From NCBI RefSeq assembly GCF_022808935.1, contig NZ_JAKZFR010000001.1:558001-622000 (forward strand): a stretch of DNA of 64,000 nt, in the 5' to 3' direction. Positions 7,342 to 18,006 of this stretch are shown piece by piece. Within the stretch, counting starts at the first letter, position 1; every line of letters starts with the position of its first letter. The notes beneath the pieces were generated by a model. That model saw only the letters and a program-made list of their open reading frames with translations, was not told the DNA's origin and did no database searches. Source of the DNA: Geothrix sp. SG200. Lineage in GTDB: Bacteria > Acidobacteriota > Holophagae > Holophagales > Holophagaceae. The translations under genes were made by a program, and so were the position numbers.

Positions 7342-9563
7342 TTCACCTTCCCGAACACGGATCCCTTCACCCGCTCCACGGTGTAGACGCCGCGGATGCG
7401 GCGCAGGCCGGCCATGAGCTCCACCAGGTGGGTCCGGTCGCGCACCCGCAGGGCGATGTGGAAGAGGCCGGCCCCCTCCTCCGTGGCCGAGCCGTGGAAG
7501 CGCTGCACGTTGATGCCCACGCGCTGGATGCCTTCGGAGATGGCGGCCACCATGCCGGGCCGGTCCTCGGTGGTGAGGGCGATCTCCGTGTCGTAGAGCT
7601 CCGTCCCGTGCTTGCCCCAGGCCACGTTCACGCGGCGCTCGGGGTGCATGGTCCCCTTCGTGAGCTGGGGGCAGTCGGCCCGGTGAATGGCGGTGCCGCG
7701 GGTGCGGGTGATGTAGCCCACCACCTCGTCGCCCCAGATGGGCTTGCAGCAGGCGGCCAGGGCGTAGAGGATGCCGGCGGTGTCGCCCACCACCACCGAA
7801 TCCATGAGGTTGGAGACGTTCTCCTTGGGCTTGGCGCGCTCGGGTTCGGGGACCAGGGGCTCGAGGAGCTTGTGGACCGTGATGCGGCCGAAGCCCAGGG
7901 CGGCATGGGCCGCGTCCCAGTTCGCCAGCTTCAGCTCCACCAGCCGCACCTCGAGCTTGGCCTGGGCCTCGGGGTCGTCCAGGCGCACGCCCAGGACCCG
8001 GGCTTCCCGCTCGAGCCGTTCCCGGCCGAGGGTGACGGCGTGGGCGCGCTCCTCCTCGCGGATGAAGGCCTGGATGCGGCTCTTGGCGCCCGCGGACTTG
8101 ACGAAGCCCAGCCAGTCGCGGCTGGGCTTGTGGTCGGGCCGGGTGAGGATCTCCACGCGGTCGCCGTTCTGGAGGGTGTGCTTCAGGGGCACCATGCGCC
8201 CGTTCACCTTGGCGCCCACGCAGCGGTGGCCCACCTGGGTGTGGATGGCGTAGGCGAAGTCCACGGGCGTGCTGCCCTCCACCAGGCTGCGGAGGTCACC
8301 CTTGGGCGTGAAGACCTGGATGCGGTTGAAGGTCAGCTCGCCGCGCAGGTTGGCCACCAGGTCGCGGCTGTCCTGGGCATCCTGGTGCAGCTCCACCATG
8401 CGGCGGAGGAAGGCCACCTGGTTGATCTCCAGGCGGTTGGCGATGCGGCCGTCCTTGTAGGTCCAGTGGCTGGCGATGCCGGCCTCGGCGTGGAGGTGCA
8501 TCTCCTCCGTGCGGATCTGCACCTCGAAGATGTCGCCGGAGCTCATCAGCACCGTGGTGTGGATGCTCTGGTACCCGTTCTCCTTGGGCAGGCTGATGTA
8601 GTCCTTGAACTTGCCAGGCACGGGCCGGTAGAGGCCGTGGACGAGGCCCAGGGCCGTGTAGCAGCTGGCGCGGTCCGGGCAGATGATGCGGTAGGCCAGC
8701 CAGTCGTGGATGTCCTCGAAGCCCTTGGCCTGGGCGCCCATCTTCTTCCAGATGCCATAGAGGTGCTTGACCCGTCCGGTGACGTGGGCGTTGATGCCCT
8801 GCTGGCGGAGGATGGCCTGGAGCGAGCCGTGGATCTCCTGGATGGTGCCGGAGAGCTTGGCGCGCTTGGTCTCCACCGCGTTCTTGAGATACTCGTACTG
8901 CTCGGGCTCCAGCTGGCGGAAGGCCAGGTCTTCCAGCTCCAGGCGCACCACGCCCATGCCCAGGCGGTTGGCCAGGGGCGCGTAGAGCTCCAGCGTCTCC
9001 CTGGAAATCCGGCGGCGCTTCTCCTCCTCCATGACGCCCAGGGTCTTCATGTTGTGCAGCCGGTCCGCCAGCTTCACGAGGAGGACGCGGACATCCTTGC
9101 CCATGGCCACCAGCAGCTTGCGGACGTTCTCGGCGTTGAGCAGGTGCTTGTCCGTGAAGGCCAGCTTGCTCATCTTGGTGAGGCCGTCGACGATCTCGCC
9201 GATCTCGTCCCCGAACTGCGCCTTCACCTGGGGCAGGGTCATGAGGGTGTCTTCCACCACGTCATGGAGGAGGCCGCAGGCCACGCTCACGGCGTCCAGC
9301 CGCCAGTCCGCCAGGCTCTGGGCCACGGCCAGGGGGTGGAAGAAATAGGGCTCGCCGCTCTTGCGGAGCTGGGTGGCGTGCATGTCCCGGCCCACGGTGT
9401 AGGCGCGGCGGAGCAGGGCCACGTCTCCGTTGGGGTGGTGCTTGAGGAAGGCCGCCTTCACCCGGTCGAAGGCCCCATCGAGGGTGAGGCAACTGTCCCC
9501 TTCGCAGGCCGAGCCTTCCCCCTCGCGGAGGACGGGCTCCAGGGTTTTCCCAGGCACGGCCAT
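7338..9563 (-). CDS. RelA/SpoT-family bifunctional (p)ppGpp synthetase/hydrolase
   Basis: A long Rel protein of 741 residues from ATG 9563. An N-terminal HD hydrolase domain has FFHP near residue 76 and LLHDVVEDT near 100. A synthetase domain follows (DWLAYRIICP, NGYQSIHTTV, EVQIRTEEMH), then a TGS domain (VFTPKGDLRSL...NGDRVEILTRPDH), a helical/zinc-finger-like stretch and a C-terminal ACT domain. With hydrolase and synthetase motifs both intact it should make and degrade the stringent-response alarmone. A GTG at 9614 would add 17 residues; neither start has a strong ribosome site, and the GTG form would leave only 7 bp to the divergent gene. Confidence 0.95.
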   Translation of the reverse strand: MAVPGKTLEPVLREGEGSACEGDSCLTLDGAFDRVKAAFLKHHPNGDVALLRRAYTVGRDMHATQLRKSGEPYFFHPLAVAQSLADWRLDAVSVACGLLHDVVEDTLMTLPQVKAQFGDEIGEIVDGLTKMSKLAFTDKHLLNAENVRKLLVAMGKDVRVLLVKLADRLHNMKTLGVMEEEKRRRISRETLELYAPLANRLGMGVVRLELEDLAFRQLEPEQYEYLKNAVETKRAKLSGTIQEIHGSLQAILRQQGINAHVTGRVKHLYGIWKKMGAQAKGFEDIHDWLAYRIICPDRASCYTALGLVHGLYRPVPGKFKDYISLPKENGYQSIHTTVLMSSGDIFEVQIRTEEMHLHAEAGIASHWTYKDGRIANRLEINQVAFLRRMVELHQDAQDSRDLVANLRGELTFNRIQVFTPKGDLRSLVEGSTPVDFAYAIHTQVGHRCVGAKVNGRMVPLKHTLQNGDRVEILTRPDHKPSRDWLGFVKSAGAKSRIQAFIREEERAHAVTLGRERLEREARVLGVRLDDPEAQAKLEVRLVELKLANWDAAHAALGFGRITVHKLLEPLVPEPERAKPKENVSNLMDSVVVGDTAGILYALAACCKPIWGDEVVGYITRTRGTAIHRADCPQLTKGTMHPERRVNVAWGKHGTELYDTEIALTTEDRPGMVAAISEGIQRVGINVQRFHGSATEEGAGLFHIALRVRDRTHLVELMAGLRRIRGVYTVERVKGSVFGKVK

Positions 9564-9621
9564 GGTTGAGTGTCGCGCAGGGGCGCTTCTGAATCCAGGC
9601 GGTTTATCGGACACTCGTGGG

Positions 9622-10482
9622 ATGCCGCGCCGCTCCCCCCCTGACGATGCCTCCGCCTACAAGGGCTGGACCCGGCCCGGGCCCGTGCCTCCGGGCGGAG
9701 TGGACGCGGAGCCTGGCGAGACCCTGGACGGCCTCTGCGGGCGCTGGCGGATCTTCCAGCTGGAGAAGGGCAACCGCTTCAGCACCGACGACCTGGTGAC
9801 CGCCTGGTACGGCACCGCCTGGTGCCCCCGGGCGGGCCGCATCGCGGACCTGGGCTCGGGCATCGGAAGCGTGGCCCTCATGGCCGCCTGGCGCTGCCCC
9901 GGCGCCGTGGTGCACACGGTCGAGGCCCAGGAGGCGAGCCTGCGCCTGGCCCGGAAGAGCATCCGCTACAACGGCCAGGAAGCCCGCATCTTCCCGCGCC
10001 TGGGCGACCTCCGCGATCCTGCCCTGTTCGAAGGCGAAGCCCCCTTCGATCTGGTGACGGGCACGCCGCCCTACTGGCCCGAAGGCCACCGCCTGCCTGC
10101 GGCCCATCCCCAGTCCGTGCCCGCCCGCCTGGAGGTGCGCGGCAGCATCGCGGACTATGCCAGGACCGCGGCCCGGATCCTGGCCCCGGGCGGGATCTTC
10201 GCCTGCGTCTTCCCCAACGACCAGCGGGCGCGCGCCCTGGTGGCCCTGCGCGAGGCCGGCCTGCTGTGCCTCCACCGCCGGGAGATCGTCTTCAAGGAAG
10301 GCGAACCCTACGGCCTGGACGTCTTCGCCGCCGGCCGCCGCCAGGACTACCCCGAGGATTTCGAAGCCCGCGCCCAGTGCCCCGAGGTCGAGCCCCCCAT
10401 CCTCATCCGCCGCGCCGACGGCAGCGTGGACCCCGCCATCGCCGGCGTGAGGCTCGCCGTGGGGTTCCCGCCGGGCGTGTGA
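9622..10482 (+). CDS. TrmN6/YfiC-like N6-adenine tRNA methyltransferase
   Basis: A 286-residue class I SAM methyltransferase starting at ATG 9622. The SAM-binding loop is ADLGSGIGSVALMAA near residues 75-90 and the catalytic motif IV is TGTPPYW near 150, a variant of the NPPY/F motif of N6-adenine methylases. A short GRWRIFQLEKGNRFSTDDLV segment resembles the N-terminus of TrmN6 (YfiC), which modifies A37 of tRNA-Val. The residue before PPY is Thr rather than Asn, so target and activity are less certain. It is divergent from relA/spoT with 58 bp or less between starts. Confidence 0.75.
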   Translation: MPRRSPPDDASAYKGWTRPGPVPPGGVDAEPGETLDGLCGRWRIFQLEKGNRFSTDDLVTAWYGTAWCPRAGRIADLGSGIGSVALMAAWRCPGAVVHTVEAQEASLRLARKSIRYNGQEARIFPRLGDLRDPALFEGEAPFDLVTGTPPYWPEGHRLPAAHPQSVPARLEVRGSIADYARTAARILAPGGIFACVFPNDQRARALVALREAGLLCLHRREIVFKEGEPYGLDVFAAGRRQDYPEDFEARAQCPEVEPPILIRRADGSVDPAIAGVRLAVGFPPGV

Positions 10483-10540
10483 CGCGGCCCGCCCCCGTAT
10501 CCTGGATCAGGCCCACCCGGGTCCCCCTTGGAACGCCACC

Positions 10541-11320
10541 ATGAGCCTGCGCGCCATTCCTGTCCTGCTTCCTGCGCTCTTCCTCCACGCCGCGCCGCCG
10601 GACCTGGCGGTCCCGCCGGCGGATGCCCTCCGCACGCCCAGCGGCGTGGCCTACCGGGTGATCCAGGCCGGGAAGGGGGACGCCCGCCCCGTGCCCGGCG
10701 GATTCGTCCGCGCGCATTTCACAGGGTGGGGTGCGGATGGAGCGGTCTTCGCCAACACCCGGGCGCTGGATGAGGCGCCGTACCTGGGCCTGGACCGGCT
10801 GATGCCGGGCATGCGGGAGATGCTGCTGGCCATGGCCGTGGGCGAGCAGCGGCGGGTGTGGCTTCCGGAGGCCCAGGCCTTCGGGGGCGCCAAGGGCCGG
10901 CCGGCCGGGACGGTGGTGATGGACCTGGAGCTCCTGGATGCCGTGCCGCCCCCCGCGCAGGCCCCTGTGGATGTGGCGGCCCCCCCGGCGGATGCGACGG
11001 TGCTGCGCTCCGGTCTGGCCTTCAAGGTCCTCAGGCCCGGAACGGGAAAGGCGCACCCCGTCCCGGCCAGCTGGGTCTCGGTCCACTACACGGGTTGGAC
11101 CACGGATGGGAAAGTGTTCGACAGCTCGCTGACAAAAGGGGTTTCGGTGCCGCTACAGCTGAAGGGCACCATCCCGGGCTGGGTCGAGGGGCTCCAGCTC
11201 ATGGTGGAAGGCGAGCGCAGGCGATTCTGGATTCCCGAGAAGCTCGCCTACCAGGGCGCACGCGACATGCCTAGGGGCATGCTGGTCTTCGACGTGGAGC
11301 TGGTGCGGATCAGCCAGTGA
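10541..11320 (+). CDS. Secreted FKBP-type peptidyl-prolyl isomerase with two FKBP domains
   Basis: A 259-residue protein with a signal peptide (MSLRAIPVLLPALFLHAAPP) and two FKBP-like domains in series at about residues 30-128 and 150-259. The second keeps the typical core (VSVHYTGWTTDGKVFDSS, then PGWVEGLQLMVEGERRRFWIP). The first is more divergent (VRAHFTGWGADGAVFANT) and may act mainly in binding. It would assist folding of exported proteins in the periplasm. The gene stands alone between two divergently or convergently placed neighbours, and no strong ribosome site is seen upstream. Confidence 0.9.
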   Translation: MSLRAIPVLLPALFLHAAPPDLAVPPADALRTPSGVAYRVIQAGKGDARPVPGGFVRAHFTGWGADGAVFANTRALDEAPYLGLDRLMPGMREMLLAMAVGEQRRVWLPEAQAFGGAKGRPAGTVVMDLELLDAVPPPAQAPVDVAAPPADATVLRSGLAFKVLRPGTGKAHPVPASWVSVHYTGWTTDGKVFDSSLTKGVSVPLQLKGTIPGWVEGLQLMVEGERRRFWIPEKLAYQGARDMPRGMLVFDVELVRISQ

Positions 11321-11336
11321 TCGGCAGGTGACCCTG

Positions 11337-11351
11337 GCCGGCTTCGCCGGC
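11337..11351. terminator. Short GC hairpin in FKBP/M28 convergent gap
   Basis: GCCGGC-TTC-GCCGGC lies in the 35-bp gap between the convergent FKBP and M28 peptidase genes. It is strong but short and lacks a T-tract, so a terminator role is only a possibility. Confidence 0.3.
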
Positions 11352-11355
11352 TGGC

Positions 11356-12738
11356 CTAGTTGAACCGCACCTCCGACTGCGCCAGGGCGTAGGCGAAGCT
11401 GGCGAGGGCGGCGGCGTTCCAGGCGAGGTCGTCGGGGTTCACCTTGTCCACGGTGTCGGCCTGGGTGTGGTGGATGTCGAAGTAGTGGGTGGCGGCGTGG
11501 CCGACGCCGAGGCCGGGGACGCCTTCGGCGACCATGGGGCCCACGTCCGCGCCGGAGCCGCCCAGGCGCAGGTCGATGGTCCCGAAGGGCTCCAGCGCGT
11601 CCTTCCCGACCTTTTTCAGCGAGGCCAGGGCGCCCGCTTTGGCCTCCGGCGAGGCCTTGCGGAGGTCCAGGCTGAAGCCCTTGATGCGCTCGCTGCCGGA
11701 GTCGGTCTCGAAGGCGGCCACGATGTTCTGCAGCTCGGGGCGGTGGGCGTCGCGGTAGCCCAGGCCGCCGCGCAGGCCGTTCTCCTCGTTGGTCCAGAGC
11801 ACCACGCGGAGGGTGCGGCGGGGCTTCAGGCCCAGGGACTGGATGAGCCGCACGGCTTCCATGGCGGTGACGGTGCCCGCGCCGTCGTCCTGGGCACCCT
11901 GGCCCACGTCCCAGCTGTCCAGGTGGCCACTGAGGATCACCACCTCATCGGGCTTCTCGCTGCCGCGGATCTCGGCCACTACGTTGGCGGAGGGGGCGTC
12001 CGGGAGTGTCTTCGCGCCCATCTCAAGCCTCAGGCGGATGCGTTCGCCCCGGTCCTGCATGCGCCGCATCTGCGTGGACGTCTCGATGGTGACGGCGGCG
12101 GTGGGAATCTTCGGGAAGGCCGGGTCGTAGTCCATGACGCCGGTGTGCGGGGTGTCCAGGCTCACGGGGCCCACGGACCGCACCAGGGCGGCGACCGCAC
12201 CGTACTTGGCGGCCCGGGAGGCGCCGTCGTGGCGGTAGGCCACCGTGCGGCCATACCCCTGGAAGGGCACGTCGTAGAGGACGATCTTCCCCTTCACGAC
12301 GTCGCCGAGCTTGTCGAGCTCGTCGAAGGAGCCCACCACGACGACATCCGCCGTGAGGCCGCCTTCGGGGGTGCCCACACTGCCGCCGAGGCCCAGCAGG
12401 TTCACCCGCTGGGGGGTCGGCAGCAGCAGCTCGGCAGACTCCTTCCCGCGCACCCAGTGGGGCACCATGACCTTTTCTGCATGGACATTGACGAGGCCTG
12501 CCGCCTTCAGCCGCCCCTGGGCCCAGTCGATGGCCTGGTCCAGCTGGGGCGAGCCGCTCAGCCGGTTCCCGATCCGGTCACAGAGCCAGGCGAGGTCCGC
12601 ATAGGCGCCGTGGGTGCGGAAGGCCTCGGCGCGCAGCCGCTCGGCCGTGACATGGGCCGCCTGGGAGGGCGTCGGGAGCGGTGTCTCTGCGCCCAGGCAG
12701 GCAGCGGCTAGGAAGAGGAGGCAGAAGGTTGATTTCAT
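11356..12738 (-). CDS. Secreted M28-family zinc aminopeptidase/carboxypeptidase-Q-like
   Basis: This 460-residue protein has a signal peptide (MKSTFCLLFLAAACLGAETP), a PA-like insert around residues 120-240 and an M28 catalytic domain. The di-zinc ligands can be read in order: SGHLDSWD, GAQDDGAG, NEENG, ETDSG and DIHHTQADT. It resembles carboxypeptidase Q/PepS-type enzymes that trim dipeptides or small peptides outside the cytoplasm. It starts 8 bp after the M6-like peptidase gene and is the last gene of a three-gene unit headed by a response regulator, so it probably finishes digestion of peptides made by its neighbour. Confidence 0.9.
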   Translation of the reverse strand: MKSTFCLLFLAAACLGAETPLPTPSQAAHVTAERLRAEAFRTHGAYADLAWLCDRIGNRLSGSPQLDQAIDWAQGRLKAAGLVNVHAEKVMVPHWVRGKESAELLLPTPQRVNLLGLGGSVGTPEGGLTADVVVVGSFDELDKLGDVVKGKIVLYDVPFQGYGRTVAYRHDGASRAAKYGAVAALVRSVGPVSLDTPHTGVMDYDPAFPKIPTAAVTIETSTQMRRMQDRGERIRLRLEMGAKTLPDAPSANVVAEIRGSEKPDEVVILSGHLDSWDVGQGAQDDGAGTVTAMEAVRLIQSLGLKPRRTLRVVLWTNEENGLRGGLGYRDAHRPELQNIVAAFETDSGSERIKGFSLDLRKASPEAKAGALASLKKVGKDALEPFGTIDLRLGGSGADVGPMVAEGVPGLGVGHAATHYFDIHHTQADTVDKVNPDDLAWNAAALASFAYALAQSEVRFN

Positions 12739-12746
12739 GCCTCATC

Positions 12747-14285
12747 TTACTTGGCAGATGTCCGGGCGCGGGATTTTTTTGCCAAGGGCCGCACCAAGCT
12801 CACCCGGACTCGCATGCGGCCGCTGGCGTCAGTCTCCAGGACCTCCCAGGACAGGGGTCCGCTGCGGCCCCTGGGATTCTCGCCGGGGCCCAGGTTGAAG
12901 GCCGCGTCATCCAGCTCCCAGCGGCCGCAGGGGAAGCGGGGCTTGGGCGGTTCGGGGCTGCCAGGGTGGGCGTCCACCACGCGCACAGGGCCCTGGGGCT
13001 CGTCGGGACTGAGCAGGGAGGGATCGACGGTGGCCACCACCAGGCCTTCGTGGCCTGGCCCGAAGCGCCCGCCCACGCGGCCCCGCTCGAAGCCCCAGGG
13101 TCGGCGGACCTCCAGGCTGAAGAAGCGGCCCTTCTTCCGGGGATCGGGCAGGGTCACCCACTGGGGATCGGCGCCAGGGGCGCGGGATACGGGGGCGATC
13201 CAGCCCTCCCACGACGGGCCCTTCACGGCGAGGCGATGGACCAGGCCCCGGAACCAGCCGCGGTACCAGAGCTCCGATCGCACCCAGGCGGTGGGATGGG
13301 AGGGGCTGTAGCCGGTGTCCTCCACCCAGGGGCCCTCTTCAGGGTGGGAGCGGTCCCAGCCGCGATACTGGCCCGCGTCCATGAGATCCCAGATGCCGGC
13401 CGTGAGGGGGTCGCCGCAATCCAGGTAGAGGTCGTCCACGCGGTGCTCGCCCATGGCGTGGAAGGCCTCGTGGACGATGTTCCCCAGCGGGACTTCCTCG
13501 GTCATGAAGATCAGGGGCCAGCGCCGGGTCTTGTCCCAGGGCAGGGGCAGGAGGAGGCTCACGGCCTTGAGGTCGGCCTCGTCGGCGGTCAGCGACTGTG
13601 GCTTGCCGGGCGTGATGATCCAGAGGTGGTCGGGCTTGCCGTCCGGACGGACCGCACCGGTGCGGTTGTCGAGGCGGTCGCAGTCGCCGAGATCCTCGCC
13701 CTGCAGTCGTTCCAGAACCCAGCCGGCCATGGCCATCTTGCGGTCGTCGGTCCTCGGGGCGGGGAAATCGGCGCTCCGGAGCTTGAGGAAGCGGCCCTCG
13801 ACGAGGGACACGGCCCCCTTGCTCACCTCGTACAGGTAGTTGGCCGCGCTGGCCACGCCAGGGCGGCGCGAGAAGATCAGCTCCCGCAGGGCACCATCCG
13901 GCAGCTTGGAGCCCTCATCCGTGAAGTCGAGGCGGACGATGAAGATGGCCTCCTTGCGGAACCTGGGCTCCGGGCTGAGGGCGATGTCGCCGCGCCACTC
14001 GGCGGCCGGCACCAGGTCGCGGCGCCAGCCATCCTTCTCCACCGCAAGGATCGCATCCTCGGGTTCCAGGTCCAGGTGGAAGCGGCCTTCCGCGTCCGTC
14101 AGCGCCAGGGGCGGATCTCCGGCGGGAGACACCCTCGGCTGCCGGTCCGGGTAGACGCGGACGCCGGCGAGGCCCCGGTGGCCATCCGTGACTCGGCCTT
14201 CCACGGAGGCGGCAGGGGCAGAGGCGGCGAGGGCCACAAGGAGCCCGAAGGCGGCTCCTCTTGTTCGGCGATGGCGTGCCTTCAT
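12747..14285 (-). CDS. Secreted M6-like (immune-inhibitor-A-type) metallopeptidase with N-terminal CarboxypepD-regulatory-like domain
   Basis: A 512-residue protein with a signal peptide (ending near ASAPAA), then a carboxypeptidase-regulatory-like beta domain at about residues 28-105 (VEGRVTDGHRGLAGVRVYPD). The catalytic core has HEAFHAMGEHRVDDLY near residue 273 and a WDLMDAGQYRG segment that matches the Met-turn region of M6 peptidases (WDLMSGG-like). The usual M6 motif HExxHxLGLPDxYD is degenerate after the glycine, so the third zinc ligand is not obvious. The gene overlaps the upstream response regulator by 4 bp (ATGA) and is followed after 8 bp by the M28 peptidase. Activity is inferred. 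Confidence 0.7.
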   Translation of the reverse strand: MKARHRRTRGAAFGLLVALAASAPAASVEGRVTDGHRGLAGVRVYPDRQPRVSPAGDPPLALTDAEGRFHLDLEPEDAILAVEKDGWRRDLVPAAEWRGDIALSPEPRFRKEAIFIVRLDFTDEGSKLPDGALRELIFSRRPGVASAANYLYEVSKGAVSLVEGRFLKLRSADFPAPRTDDRKMAMAGWVLERLQGEDLGDCDRLDNRTGAVRPDGKPDHLWIITPGKPQSLTADEADLKAVSLLLPLPWDKTRRWPLIFMTEEVPLGNIVHEAFHAMGEHRVDDLYLDCGDPLTAGIWDLMDAGQYRGWDRSHPEEGPWVEDTGYSPSHPTAWVRSELWYRGWFRGLVHRLAVKGPSWEGWIAPVSRAPGADPQWVTLPDPRKKGRFFSLEVRRPWGFERGRVGGRFGPGHEGLVVATVDPSLLSPDEPQGPVRVVDAHPGSPEPPKPRFPCGRWELDDAAFNLGPGENPRGRSGPLSWEVLETDASGRMRVRVSLVRPLAKKSRARTSAK

Positions 14286-15076
14286 GCCTGGCCGACCCGT
14301 TTCTGGAGCTGGGCCAGCCGGGCCAGGAGGGCCACCCGGCGGCGGGTTTCAGTGGCCACCAGCGGCTTTTCCAGGGCGTCGCACACGGGCTCGCGGAGGC
14401 GGGACCAGGCCTCGAGCTCGCCGGGATCGTGCAGGAGGAGGATGGGCAGGTCCCTCAGATCCTGCGATCGGCCCAGGGTCGTCGCCAGATCCATGGCGCT
14501 GCCATTGGCCAGATCCGTGTCCAGCACCAGCACATCGGGGGATTCGGCGAGGATCTGGGCCCGGGCCTGGGCTTCGTCCTGGGCCTCCAGGAAGATCGCC
14601 TGGTCCTTGCCGAAGTGGTTCTGGACCTGGGTGAGCACCATGGAACTGGCAGACGCCACCAGCACCTTGGGGCGGGCGGGCGGTAGCGGACCGGTGCGGA
14701 GCGACAGGGCCCGCACGCGAAGGTGGGTCTGGATGCGCACCTGGAGGAGCAGGTTGCTCGCGGGCTTGCGGATGAAGTCATCCGCCCCGGCGGTGTAGCT
14801 GCGGTCCTTGGCGTCCCGGCTCAGGGCCGTCAGCACCAGCACGGGGATGTCCGCCGTGGCGGGATCCGTCTTGATGGCCTCGCAGGCCTTGAAGCCGTCC
14901 ATGGACGGCATCACCACATCCATGATCACCATGTCGGGCTCGGGCCGGTCCGTCTGGAGGCGCGCCAGCGCCTCCTCGCCGTTCGCCGCCACGATCAGGC
15001 GGTGCCCCAGCGGCTGGATCTGCGCCTCCAGCAGCCGCCGCTGCAGGGCATTGTCTTCTACCATCAGGATGGTCAT
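14282..15076 (-). CDS. Response regulator with an intact and a degenerate receiver domain
   Basis: A 264-residue protein from ATG 15076; an upstream TTG (15151) is rejected. Receiver domain 1 (residues 1-120) has E7/D8, phospho-acceptor D53 (MDVVMP), T83 and K104. A second receiver-like domain (about 140-255) keeps VLVLDTDLANG and ALEKPL but lacks the acidic pair, so it is probably not phosphorylated. No DNA-binding output domain is visible, so it likely acts by protein contact. It heads a coupled operon with two secreted peptidases. No histidine kinase is adjacent. Confidence 0.85.
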   Translation of the reverse strand: MTILMVEDNALQRRLLEAQIQPLGHRLIVAANGEEALARLQTDRPEPDMVIMDVVMPSMDGFKACEAIKTDPATADIPVLVLTALSRDAKDRSYTAGADDFIRKPASNLLLQVRIQTHLRVRALSLRTGPLPPARPKVLVASASSMVLTQVQNHFGKDQAIFLEAQDEAQARAQILAESPDVLVLDTDLANGSAMDLATTLGRSQDLRDLPILLLHDPGELEAWSRLREPVCDALEKPLVATETRRRVALLARLAQLQKRVGQA

Positions 15077-15184
15077 GGGAGACGCGAAGTGGGACAAGCG
15101 GACTCCTTGGCTCTCGGCCTTGAGGTTAAAGGTCCCATCGGCTCGGATCAACCACGGCTTGAGGCCCCAGTAGGTAAAACCCCG

Positions 15185-15213
15185 CAGACAGTGGGGGTTT
15201 CCAACAGTACAAT
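15185..15213 (+). promoter_or_regulatory. Candidate sigma-70-type promoter for lepA
   Basis: CAGACA (15185-15190) and TACAAT (15208-15213) are separated by 17 bases; predicted transcription would begin about 12-15 bases before the GTG start of lepA. The -35 is only a 4/6 match. A palindrome (AAACCCC...GGGGTTT, 15177-15200) overlaps it in the 157-bp gap shared with the divergent response-regulator operon. Confidence 0.4.
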
Positions 15214-15233
15214 GACCAGTTCGAGGTTCCTCA

Positions 15234-17047
<1,814 letters not shown>

Positions 17048-17051
<4 letters not shown>

Positions 17052-17914
17052 TCAGCCTTGCTGTTCTTGATCTCTCCGGATTCCACGAGGTTGGCGAGCA
17101 GGCGCTGGAGCTCGTCCTCGCCCAGGATGCCGCGCCGCTGGAAGAGGCGGACCATGCCCAGGACGATGGCGCGGGTCCCGTAGGATTCCAGGGTGGGCAC
17201 CGACTCGCGGAGCGTGCGGCCGGGGATGAGGTCGGGGGGAGCCTCAGGCGGAGGATCCGCCTTCTCGAAGAACCGGAACGGATCGAGATCCGTGGTGTCG
17301 TAGGAGGGCGCCCCGGTGGCGTCGAAGAAGGGGTCCCGCGGGAAGGCGTGTTCTGCCGCGGGGCCGGGCGCGGGCACGGGCAGCGGGTTGAGGCTGAAGG
17401 TGACCGGGAGGGCCTCGTCTTCGTCGTGGGAGCCGACCACGTCCACCGTGACCGGGGCCCCGGGAGCGGTCGCCTCGAGGTTCCGGTAGAGCTCCCCGAT
17501 GGCCTTTCGCAGCGCGCTGTGCGAAGCCACCACGGGCTGGATGTGCAGCCCGGACGCGAACCGGGCGCTGTCCATGGCGTTCAGGTCCGACGGGTCGGAC
17601 ATGGCCAGCACGAGCGATTTCGGCTCCCGGGTGGCCACGGGAAGCACGGTGAACTGGTCCGCCAGCCGGTGGGGGACCAGCTTCAGCACCTCGGGCGGCA
17701 CCGCGAGGTTCCGCACGTCCATCTGGGGCACTCCGGCCTGCTGGCTGAGGAAGTCCATGAGGACCTCCTCGCTGATGTAGCCGAGGGCCACGAGGTTGCT
17801 GCCCAGGCGGCCCCGGGCGATCTTCTGGTGGGTGATGGCGCTCTGGAGCTGGGCCGGCGTGATGAGGCCCGATTCCACGAGCAGTTCGCCAAGCCGCTTG
17901 ATCGGTTGCTGCAT
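17048..17914 (-). CDS. Stand-alone MshEN-domain (GspE/PilB N-terminal-like) protein
   Basis: A 288-residue protein from ATG 17914. Residues 5-140 match the N-terminal module of type II secretion/type IV pilus ATPases ([20 protein letters not shown], then [20 protein letters not shown], then [14 protein letters not shown] and [15 protein letters not shown]). The ATPase domain is absent. Residues 140-250 are Pro/Asp-rich and low-complexity, and residues 250-288 form a helical tail with another GIL-type segment. Related MshEN modules bind cyclic di-GMP, so a c-di-GMP-responsive adaptor is plausible, but this is inference. It lies head-to-head with a histidine-kinase-like gene and tail-to-tail with lepA. 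Confidence 0.75.
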
Positions 17915-18006
17915 GAGGGAGTCCTGGGGACGTCGGTCTTCCGGTGATGCACAGAGGGTGGCCCCCAAGGTAACGTCATTCAAGGCTTTTGTGGCCGGGA
18001 GGGGGC

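Noticed and set aside
13455-13475. Metzincin signature HExxHxxGxxH in the M6-like peptidase
   Set aside because: In HEAFHAMGEHR the second His after Gly is one position early, so the spacing is wrong; the Met-turn fits M6 better.
12681-14798. 705-codon plus-strand frame across the peptidase operon
   Set aside because: It lies antisense to the M6-like peptidase and response regulator, which have signal peptide and domain motifs; it shows only shadow composition.
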